In this document: positions 1-5,531 of the stretch, in pieces
Layout of the letters: every line of letters starts with the position of its first letter
Position numbering within the stretch: the stretch's first letter is position 1
Assembly (NCBI GenBank): GCA_030066455.1
Contig: JASJBQ010000215.1
Span: forward strand, 1 to 8,210
Origin: Desulfobacterales bacterium
GTDB taxonomy: Bacteria > Desulfobacterota > Desulfobacteria > Desulfobacterales > UBA5852
Direction: 5' to 3'
DNA length: 8,210 nucleotides
The notes under the pieces: generated by a model
Told to the model about the DNA's origin: nothing
The model's database searches: none
The model's input: the letters and a program-made list of their open reading frames with translations, nothing else
Position numbers and translations under genes: made by a program

Positions 1-164
1 TCGAGGATCGCGTACTGAAACCCCTCGTAGCAGGGATCGTTCCGATCGAATGCAACGCGCCCCAGAGCGTTGGGATCTATTAGGGCGGCCTCGTATACCT
101 GCCGGCCCATTGAGATCAGGGTGGCCCGAAAATCAATGATTGCCCAGAATTCGGTTGCCTCCAT
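1..164 (-). pseudogene. DUF4240-like protein, internally deleted, runs off left edge
   Basis: This is an open minus-strand frame of 54 full codons from an ATG at 164 that leaves the window at base 1. The start has a purine-rich AAAGGGG about six bases upstream. Residues 1-11 (MEATEFWAIID) resemble the extreme N-terminus of DUF4240 proteins. The next residues (FRATLISMGRQVYEAALIDP) resemble the conserved block that normally lies some 70-80 residues further on, after a GGCSDD-type motif. The frame then continues with CYEGFQYA, also typical of the family. The simplest reading is an in-frame deletion fusing the two blocks at a shared Asp codon. Function of the family is unknown to me. The C-terminus lies outside the window. 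Family assignment rests on remembered motifs, and the ORF could still be expressed as a short protein. Confidence 0.5.
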
Positions 165-384
165 CCATGGCCCCTTTCTTCTGCAGGCTGCGGCCTTTGA
201 GGAACTGGAACCCATCCCTCACAACCGTTCGACCCATCTCTTCAACACCGCCCCCGAATTCGACGCTCATGATGTTATCCCACACGACCCCGGGATGAAA
301 GTCCGCCATCATTCCGTCGATATCGAAGGCGTTGCCGGGGGCGATATACCGCTCGACCGGGGTTGGCTTTTCTTCGGCCGCCAT
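133..384 (-). pseudogene. SnoaL/NTF2-like fragment
   Basis: This 83-residue minus-strand ORF begins MAAEEKPTPVERYIAPGNAF. It continues with DIDGMMADFHPGVVWDN, which matches the first helix and strand of SnoaL-like NTF2-fold proteins (VERYxxAWNxxDxDGMLxxxHPDVVFEN). After about residue 42 the resemblance fades, and the frame stops where a normal ~120-140-residue NTF2 protein should continue. The other two frames across the lost part contain stops, so no single frameshift restores it. No convincing ribosome site precedes the ATG, and its 3' end overlaps the DUF4240-like ORF by 32 bases. It lies 69 bases after the methyltransferase stop, in the same frame. I read it as a decayed fragment; a very short intact gene is less likely. 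Confidence 0.45.
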
Positions 385-453
385 GTGATGCGCCCGCGCA
401 CCCGGCGATTGGTGCCCTACCGAACCGCTACGCCTGAAATTCTTTGGCTGGTG

Positions 454-1122
454 TTACCATCTGCCGCGGGGCTTTTCCGCAAGCACATACCCTCTCCGGC
501 TCTCATATTCCACCCCCGGATAGGGTTCGCGCTCGATGACATCGCGGATCTCAAAACCGCAGGTCGCAAGAGCCGCCTGAATGAACTGCGTTGAAAAGAA
601 CATGAAATCGATTTTAACTTTCCTGCCGAGAAATTCCTCGACCGGGAGTGTTTCTCCACCGATGTGGTAGGTCAGAAGAAACAGGCCTTCCGGCTGCAGC
701 ACCCGGAACACTTCCCGGAAGGCCTGCCGCACTTGCCCTTCGCTGAAGTGTACGATGGCATAGAAGGCCACGGCGCCGGCGATGGTGTGGTCCTTGAAAT
801 CAAGCGCGAGCATATCGCCTTTACGGAAATGGACCCCCGGATGAAGCCTCCGGGCCTCCTCCAGCAATCGGGTGGAAAGGTCGAGCCCAAAAATATCGAT
901 GCCCAGATCGTGGAGGTAGCGCGTCGTCTGGCCGGGACCGCAACCCAGATCCCAGACCGGGCGCCGATCACCGATCAACCGCGCAAACCGCTTCAGGATG
1001 ACCTGGTCCTGGGGTTTCTTTTCGTGCTCGCCGCTGAAGGCCTCCGCGTATTCCCTGGCGACCGTATCGTAGAGGCGTTCGATTTGTTTGATATCCTGTC
1101 CCATGGTGCCGATCGTATCCAT
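454..1122 (-). CDS. class I SAM-dependent methyltransferase
   Basis: Cytoplasmic methyltransferase of the Methyltransf_11/25 type; the acceptor is unknown. With the chosen start it has 222 residues, usual for a stand-alone Rossmann methyltransferase. Motif I is VWDLGCGPGQ (residues 56-65). The acidic ribose-binding residue follows in GLDLS (Asp81), then GDM (102-104), and the post-motif IV strand AFYAIVHF (119-126). The N-terminus (IERLYDTVAREYAEAFSGEH) is the usual capping helix. The frame is open back to a GTG at 1188, but the first 22 residues from there do not look like the family. ATG at 1122 was preferred; ATG at 1104 (216 residues) is equally possible, and none has a strong ribosome site. 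It follows the oxidoreductase by 82 bases on the same strand, so co-transcription is likely. No sequence feature identifies the substrate. Confidence 0.85.
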   Translation of the reverse strand: MDTIGTMGQDIKQIERLYDTVAREYAEAFSGEHEKKPQDQVILKRFARLIGDRRPVWDLGCGPGQTTRYLHDLGIDIFGLDLSTRLLEEARRLHPGVHFRKGDMLALDFKDHTIAGAVAFYAIVHFSEGQVRQAFREVFRVLQPEGLFLLTYHIGGETLPVEEFLGRKVKIDFMFFSTQFIQAALATCGFEIRDVIEREPYPGVEYESRRGYVLAEKPRGRW

Positions 1123-1204
1123 GGCGTTGAAATCGGGCGTCAGCAGATCCAGCAGCAGCGGGTGCTGCCGGCCCCTCGGATGGTCCACGCCATCGGCCTG
1201 TATT

Positions 1205-2149
1205 TTACCCGATCCGAATCACGAGCTTGCCCCGGGTGTGCTTGGTCTCCTGCTGGGCGTGGGCCGCGGCGATGTTTTCCAGGGGGTAGACCTCCTGGAT
1301 GACGGGTTTCAACAGGCCGGCTTCGACCCAGCCACGGATCTGGTCCAGATCGTCGCGGCGGGCGGCCACGACCACCAGTTGGGCTTTCCGGCCGGTGCTG
1401 TTCTTGGTCTCCTCCACACTCTTGAAGACATGGGGCTGCAGGACCGTCGAAACCCAGACCCCCCTGGGCTTCAGGATGGGTTTGACCTTGTCGAAGGGCT
1501 GGTTGCCGAAGACGTCGAAAAAGCTGTCGAACCGGCGTTCGGTTCGGGTAATGTCCTCGGCGTGGTAGTCCGTGCAGTGATCGGCACCCAGATCACGGAG
1601 AAAGACGTGGTTTCCATTGCTGGCAATAGCCGTCACCTCGGCGCCGAGGATCTTTGCGATCTGGACGCCCGCGGAGCCCACACCGCCGGCCGCACCATTG
1701 ATGCACACGGTGTGGCCAGGCCGGATCGCGGCCTGGTCGCGCAGGGCCTGAAGCGCCGTCGAGCACACCAGGGGCAGGGCGGCAGCCTCCTCGAAAGACA
1801 AGCCCCCCGGCATGGCGGCCAGCTGATGCGGCTTGACCGTCAGAAATTCGGCACAGGTCAGCCCCTCCCAGCCGTCGAGCATGCCGTAGACGGCGGCGCC
1901 CACAGCCGGTCCCTCGGCCGCTGCGCCCACGGCCGCCACTTCACCGGCGAAATCGAAACCGGTCTGCATCGGAAACTGTTCACCGGTAAAGGCCTTCAGG
2001 TACCCCTTGCGGATAAACGTATCCTTGGGGTTGACCGCGGCGGCCTTGACCCGCACCAGGACCTCGTCAGGCTGAGGCTCGGGCCGGGGCAGATCGACGA
2101 TCTCCACCTGGTCGGTGTCGCCAAAGGCTTGGATTACGGCGGCTTTCAT
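1205..2149 (-). CDS. NADPH:quinone oxidoreductase-like MDR protein (zinc-free)
   Basis: Medium-chain dehydrogenase/reductase of the quinone oxidoreductase branch, predicted to move hydride from NADPH to a quinone or enone in the cytoplasm. The 314-residue length fits. The N-terminal GroES-like domain (about 1-125) carries VRVKAAAVNPKDTFIRKG (32-49) and TGFDFAGEVAAVG (63-75). The Rossmann domain carries INGAAGGVGSAGVQIAKILG (150-169), the nucleotide-binding glycine motif. The C-terminus (ENIAAAHAQQETKHTRGKLV) is the usual last helix. Catalytic and structural zinc ligands of alcohol dehydrogenases are absent, as expected for this branch. The frame is open upstream to 2200, but ATG at 2149 has a perfect AGGAGG four bases before it and begins with the canonical MKAAVI. 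Substrate cannot be told from sequence. Confidence 0.9.
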   Translation of the reverse strand: MKAAVIQAFGDTDQVEIVDLPRPEPQPDEVLVRVKAAAVNPKDTFIRKGYLKAFTGEQFPMQTGFDFAGEVAAVGAAAEGPAVGAAVYGMLDGWEGLTCAEFLTVKPHQLAAMPGGLSFEEAAALPLVCSTALQALRDQAAIRPGHTVCINGAAGGVGSAGVQIAKILGAEVTAIASNGNHVFLRDLGADHCTDYHAEDITRTERRFDSFFDVFGNQPFDKVKPILKPRGVWVSTVLQPHVFKSVEETKNSTGRKAQLVVVAARRDDLDQIRGWVEAGLLKPVIQEVYPLENIAAAHAQQETKHTRGKLVIRIG

Positions 2150-2153
2150 ACAT

Positions 2154-2159
2154 CCTCCT
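2154..2159 (-). promoter_or_regulatory. ribosome binding site of the MDR gene
   Basis: AGGAGG on the minus strand, four bases upstream of the ATG at 2149. It fixes the start against the longer frame open to 2200. The repeat copy at 2161-2258 begins one base beyond it, so the leader and any promoter of this gene lie within or beyond repeat sequence. Confidence 0.85.
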
Positions 2160-2160
2160 G

Positions 2161-2258
2161 ACGGTAACGTAAAAGATCCAATATCGGCATTACGCTTCAA
2201 GCCTCGTCACTGCGGCGTATACTATGTAAGCCTCATGCCTGGGCTTTCGCAAGCCTTG
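2161..2258 (+). repeat. MITE-like palindromic repeat, copy 1 (right end missing)
   Basis: Starts with ACGGTAACGTAAAAG, then follows the same order of blocks as copies 2 and 3: a TATCGG-like block, TACGCTTC, CCTCGTCACTGCGGCGTA, a degraded central palindrome, CCTCATGCCT and CAAGCCTTG. It stops at 2258 where copy 2 begins, so its right terminal repeat is absent. A small hairpin lies at 2242-2255 (GGCTT, loop TCGC, AAGCC). No reading frame here looks like a protein. Confidence 0.65.
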
Positions 2259-2380
2259 ACGGTTTCGTCAATCGTCCGATATCGGCGGTACGCGTATCCC
2301 TCGTCATTGCAGCGTAGCTTAAAGTACGCTTCATTCCTTTAAATCCGCAAGCCTTGGTCTCGAATTTTTCACGAAACCGT
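2259..2380 (+). repeat. MITE-like palindromic repeat, copy 2
   Basis: A 122-base element with perfect 10-bp terminal inverted repeats: ACGGTTTCGT at 2259-2268 and ACGAAACCGT at 2371-2380. Its centre holds AGCGTA (2311-2316) and TACGCT (2325-2330) as a stem. It shares CCCTCGTCATTGC, the flanks of the central stem (GCGTA and GTACGC), TCATTCCT, CAAGCCTTG, TCTCGAA and ACGAAACCG with copy 3 in the same order. It directly abuts copy 1, and the junction forms a 6-bp hairpin at 2256-2271. It has no coding capacity. Confidence 0.75.
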
Positions 2381-2564
2381 CTGATCCATGACTTTCTTCG
2401 AACCCATCAGGTTTTGATCTTGAATCTGTTATGCGCCCGTATTGCGCGTTATTATTTCGGTATGGTCCACAGTGCGGGATGAACTTGCGAATACCATAGC
2501 ACCTACAGATTGGTAGGGATTCTAAAGCTTTTAGGGCTACGGTTTTTAGGGAGATAGGCTTACA
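2381..2564. other. non-coding leader upstream of the endonuclease V gene
   Basis: These 184 bases lie between repeat copy 2 and the endonuclease V start, and are more AT-rich than the flanking genes. They should hold the promoter of the plus-strand gene, but I found no pair of -35/-10 boxes with acceptable spacing. A 6-bp inverted repeat (TATGGT 2461-2466, ACCATA 2493-2498) is too weak to call a site. A weak TAGG ribosome site (2555-2558) precedes the ATG at 2565 by six bases, with AGGGAG a little further upstream. Confidence 0.4.
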
Positions 2565-3065
2565 ATGACGATTGTCGCGTTTGACGTGTATTATCGGAAG
2601 GACGGCCCGGCCTCGGCTGCGGCCATCGTGTTCGACGACTTCGGCGACCGGAAACCCGCGGCCGAACACCACACGGTCATCGCAGCGCCGGCAGCCTACG
2701 TTGCCGGGGCTTTTTACCGCCGCGAATTGCCTTGTATCCTGGCTCTGCTCGAGCGGATCGAAATCCCGCCGACAACCCTGATCGTGGACGGATACGTCAT
2801 GCTGGGTCTCAAGCCGGGCCTGGGGCAGCACCTCTTCGAGACTCTCGAATACCGGACACCGGTCATCGGCGTGGCCAAATCCCATTTCGAGGGGGCGCCG
2901 GCGCTTGAAGTCCTTCGTGGCGGCAGCCGCCGCCCCCTGTATGTGACCGCGGCCGGCGTCGATGCCGCCGAGGCGGCCGAAAACATCCGCAGGATGCACG
3001 GCCCCCATCGCATCCCCACCCTCCTGCAAAGGGTCGACCGCCTGGCCAGAGATAGCGCCTTTTGA
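2565..3065 (+). CDS. endonuclease V family protein (short form)
   Basis: A 166-residue member of the endonuclease V (Nfi) family, enzymes that cut DNA or RNA next to deoxyinosine/inosine for deamination repair. The three metal-binding acidic residues can be placed: Asp7 in AFDVYY, Glu54 in FYRRELPCIL and Asp75 in TLIVDGY. Lys105 in VIGVAKS matches the conserved lysine. The C-terminal block (EVLRGGSRRPLYVTAAG, then MHGPHRIPTLLQRVDRL) is characteristic of a compact bacterial subfamily. It is about 55 residues shorter than E. coli Nfi and lacks the N-terminal extension. The strand-separating wedge PYIPG reads AYVAG here (44-48), and the HGxAHPRRLG segment is replaced, so activity or substrate may differ. 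It stands alone on the plus strand, convergent with the histidine kinase, between oppositely oriented repeat copies. Confidence 0.82.
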   Translation: MTIVAFDVYYRKDGPASAAAIVFDDFGDRKPAAEHHTVIAAPAAYVAGAFYRRELPCILALLERIEIPPTTLIVDGYVMLGLKPGLGQHLFETLEYRTPVIGVAKSHFEGAPALEVLRGGSRRPLYVTAAGVDAAEAAENIRRMHGPHRIPTLLQRVDRLARDSAF

Positions 3066-3133
3066 TACGACGCAATGGGGCCCGCAAGTTTTATTTCCCT
3101 ATCAGGGATGCCCCCCTGGATAGACATTGTCCC

Positions 3134-3258
3134 AGCCGGTTTCGTAAAAGGTTCGAGAGCAAGGCTTGTGAGCCCGGAGGAATGAGGCGTACTCAAGTAC
3201 GCCGCAATGACGAGGGGTGAAGCATAACGCGGCTATCGGGCCTTTTACGCAACCGGCT
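3134..3258 (-). repeat. MITE-like palindromic repeat, copy 3 (inverted, best preserved)
   Basis: A 125-base element with 18-bp terminal inverted repeats differing at one position: AGCCGGTTTCGTAAAAGG at 3134-3151 and CCTTTTACGCAACCGGCT at 3241-3258. Its minus strand lines up with copies 1 and 2 block for block, so it is inverted relative to them. The centre is a perfect 8-bp stem at 3186-3203. No target-site duplication was found in the flanks. It has no coding capacity, so any movement would need a transposase supplied from elsewhere. Its outermost base is also the first base of the kinase stop codon. Confidence 0.8.
3186..3203. terminator. perfect hairpin between convergent genes, possible bidirectional terminator
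   Basis: GGCGTACT and AGTACGCC form a perfect 8-bp stem with a two-base CA loop, in the middle of repeat copy 3. It sits between the convergent endonuclease V and histidine kinase genes, where no other terminator is visible. There is no T-run on either strand after the stem, so classic intrinsic termination is unlikely. Transcription stopping or 3'-end protection is only inferred from position. Confidence 0.3.
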
Positions 3259-5516
3259 CAGCGGTCCAATTCCTTGCGCACCGCCATCCCGATCTTCTCC
3301 AGCAGATAAGGCTTCTTGATGTAGGCACCGGCCCCCAGCGACTGTGCTAGACGGACCCTGTCGGTTTCCGAATAGCCGCTGGCGATGATGGCCTTCTGGT
3401 CCGGGCGAATCGCCTTGATCCGCCGGTAGGTCTCGAGGCCGTCGATGCCCGGGGTCATGATCATGTCCAGGATGACGAGATCCACCCTATTTTTCTTAAG
3501 AAAAGCCAGTGCTTCGAGACCCCCGTTGGCGGTATTCACCCGATACCCCAGCTTTTCCAGAATCAGCGAGGCGATCTCGAGTTGTTCGGGGATATCGTCC
3601 ACCACCAAAATCGTTTCACCACGGCCCATATAGTGTTCGGTCGACTTGGCCGCGGCCTGCTCTGCAGCACTGTGCGGGCTTGCAGGAAGATAAATCGTGA
3701 CCCGGGTGCCGCGGCCCACCTCGCTTTCAATCTCGACATATCCCTGGTGGTCCTTGACCGTTCCCCAGACCACGGCCATGCCCAGGCCCGTGCCGCTGCG
3801 CCCCATGACCTTTTTCGTGTAAAACGGCTCGAAGATGCGGTCGATGTCTTCGGGCGAAATACCGGCACCGTTGTCGGCCACGGACATGACCACATAATCC
3901 CCGGGGGCGATGTCGTCATAGCCGCGCAGCGGACGGTCGACGTAGCGGTTGGTAGTCGCGATCTCGATGAAGCCGCTCCCGGTAATGGCCTCGACGCCGT
4001 TGGTGACCAGGTTCATGATTGTTTTCGCCAGGTGAACCGGCGAACCTTTCGTGTTGAGAAGTCCTTCCTCGAGTTCGAGCCGGATTTCAAAATCATCGTG
4101 GTAGGATCGCAGCTTTTCGAGTTCGGGCGAGTTCAGGAACTCGCGGATCAACTGGTTGAGGCTGACCACCTCGGTCACCGGAACGCCCCGCCGGGCCAGC
4201 GTCAGCAGATCCTGAACGATGTTTGCAGCCTTTTCCCCTGATTTCTGGATGGTCAGGATCGGTTTGCGAAATGGGTGTTCATCGGGCAGGTCCAGCAACA
4301 GCAATTCAGGATAGCTGACCAAGCCTGAAAGAACATTGTTCAGATCGTGGGCCACACCGCCGGCCAGCATTCCGATGGCCTCCATCTTCTGGGCGCGGCG
4401 CAGGCGCTCTTCCAGTTTTTCGCGTTCGGCCGCGGCGTTGAAACGCGCCGTAATATCGCGCACGATGGCCACAACCTGCGTTTCGGAATCCGCCACCAGG
4501 CGACTTTCAAAATGCCGCTGCTCGCCGCCGATTTCAAGCGCATACTCAAACACCTGGATCTTCTGTTGATCGATCGCCTGCGCCAAGCGCGGCATCATCA
4601 TTGATGCGAGTTCCTTCGGAAAAACCTCTGCGATTTTCCGACCGAGGAACTGCTCGGGTGGCATCAGCAGCATGTCCTGGGCGCCCTCGGATTCCAGAAA
4701 GGTACCCTGCCGGTCGAAGCGAAACATGAGATCCGGAATCGCGTCCAGCAGGGCGCGGCTCTTGGCCTGGCTGGCGCGAATGGTCTCTTCGGCGCGATGC
4801 CGCTCTTCGATTTCCCGCTGCAGGGATTTCTCGCGGTCGCGAACAGTCTCGGCCATCGCCATGAACTTCGCGGCAATATCGCTGATTTCGATGTGTTTGA
4901 TTTCCGCAAAGCCATGATCGTCATCACCGCGGGCCACCCGATCGATGCCCTCTTTCAGGATGGTAAGCGGACGGCGCATAAATACACGCAGCAAAAGGCC
5001 CGTCATAAGCAAGATGACGACCAGTGAGGCCGCAAGCGTCAGGCTGACATTGCGCAGCCATGTCAACTCGGACGCCGGCAAGGCCGACTTCAGATAGAGA
5101 TCGACCTTGCCGATCATCTGGCCGCGGTGAACGACGTCGACCTGTCGGGCGATGCGCGCGACTTCATCACCCGCCTTGCGGGCATCAAACAGGAGATTGC
5201 GGTCCGCGTCGGCGATCCGGATTTCATGAACGGCCTGGTTGCGGAAATAGCCCTCTCCGATCCTAACGATCTGTTCGTCGTCATAGTCCCAGATGGGTAC
5301 GGCCAGCACTTCCGCCAGGTTGCTTGCATAGCTGTTGGCCAGATTCTCGAGGTCGCGCGCGTGGTACTGGCGATGAACGTGATAGATCACCGCCAGGAGA
5401 ACGCCCTCGAAGAGCAGTACCAGCAGCATGAGGCTGATGGTCAGATCCTTGGAAATCGAGCGGCGGCCGAACTTCCGGATAGGCCCCCGCAGTTGACCGG
5501 GCTGTTGTGCTTTCAA
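3258..5516 (-). CDS. hybrid sensor histidine kinase (HAMP-PAS-HisKA-HATPase-REC)
   Basis: A 752-residue inner-membrane hybrid kinase. Transmembrane segments lie at about 25-47 and 159-180. They enclose a ~110-residue periplasmic domain carrying VPIWDYDDEQIVRIGEGYF (73-91), a CHASE-like signature I cannot name with certainty. HAMP follows (about 172-225), a coiled linker (222-250), PAS (about 251-357), then HisKA with the phospho-acceptor His390 in AGGVAHDLNN. The ATPase domain shows the N box (Asn502, Asn506), G1 DNGAG (548-552), F box FEPFYTKK (562-569) and GTGLG (575-579). The C-terminal receiver domain has Asp640/Asp641, phospho-acceptor Asp684, Ser713 and Lys735. All catalytic residues are present. 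The start is a TTG, 15 bases after the stop of the flytrap protein, with AGAGG five bases before it; the next Met (30) is inside the membrane helix. No partner regulator with a DNA-binding domain is in the window. Confidence 0.92.
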   Translation of the reverse strand: MKAQQPGQLRGPIRKFGRRSISKDLTISLMLLVLLFEGVLLAVIYHVHRQYHARDLENLANSYASNLAEVLAVPIWDYDDEQIVRIGEGYFRNQAVHEIRIADADRNLLFDARKAGDEVARIARQVDVVHRGQMIGKVDLYLKSALPASELTWLRNVSLTLAASLVVILLMTGLLLRVFMRRPLTILKEGIDRVARGDDDHGFAEIKHIEISDIAAKFMAMAETVRDREKSLQREIEERHRAEETIRASQAKSRALLDAIPDLMFRFDRQGTFLESEGAQDMLLMPPEQFLGRKIAEVFPKELASMMMPRLAQAIDQQKIQVFEYALEIGGEQRHFESRLVADSETQVVAIVRDITARFNAAAEREKLEERLRRAQKMEAIGMLAGGVAHDLNNVLSGLVSYPELLLLDLPDEHPFRKPILTIQKSGEKAANIVQDLLTLARRGVPVTEVVSLNQLIREFLNSPELEKLRSYHDDFEIRLELEEGLLNTKGSPVHLAKTIMNLVTNGVEAITGSGFIEIATTNRYVDRPLRGYDDIAPGDYVVMSVADNGAGISPEDIDRIFEPFYTKKVMGRSGTGLGMAVVWGTVKDHQGYVEIESEVGRGTRVTIYLPASPHSAAEQAAAKSTEHYMGRGETILVVDDIPEQLEIASLILEKLGYRVNTANGGLEALAFLKKNRVDLVILDMIMTPGIDGLETYRRIKAIRPDQKAIIASGYSETDRVRLAQSLGAGAYIKKPYLLEKIGMAVRKELDR

Positions 5517-5521
5517 TGGCG

Positions 5522-5526
5522 CCTCT
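5522..5526 (-). promoter_or_regulatory. ribosome binding site supporting a TTG start of the kinase
   Basis: AGAGG on the minus strand, five bases upstream of the TTG at 5516. No ATG or GTG in frame lies between the upstream gene's stop (5532-5534) and the membrane segment, so this site decides for TTG. The short gap suggests translational coupling to the preceding gene. Confidence 0.65.
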
Positions 5527-5531
5527 TGGAT

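Noticed and set aside
70..594. Plus-strand open frame opposite the remnants and the methyltransferase end.
   Set aside because: The minus strand shows family resemblance in three successive frames, whereas this translation shows none.
1088..2161. Long plus-strand open frame (357 codons) opposite the MDR gene.
   Set aside because: It is the antisense of a clearly conserved gene with a strong ribosome site. Its translation is Gly/Arg/His-rich with no family motifs; such frames are common in GC-rich DNA.
2161..2380. Two tandem repeat units as a CRISPR array.
   Set aside because: The units are ~100-120 bases, diverged, directly abutting with no spacers, and a third copy is inverted elsewhere; no cas genes.
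2461..2498. TATGGT...ACCATA inverted repeat upstream of endonuclease V.
   Set aside because: Only 6 bp with a 26-base spacer, expected by chance in a region of this size.
2331..3029. Minus-strand open frame (232 codons) opposite the endonuclease V gene and its leader.
   Set aside because: The opposite strand carries an intact catalytic motif set; this translation shows no domain and no ribosome site.
3096..3118. Two overlapping small hairpins after endonuclease V (TCCCT-ATC-AGGGA and CAGGG-ATGCCC-CCCTG).
   Set aside because: Five-bp stems, mutually exclusive, without a downstream T-run on the plus strand; too weak to call a terminator or attenuator.
3582..4241. Plus-strand open frame inside the kinase gene.
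   Set aside because: It mirrors the HATPase coding region, whose N, G1, F and G2 boxes are all intact on the minus strand.
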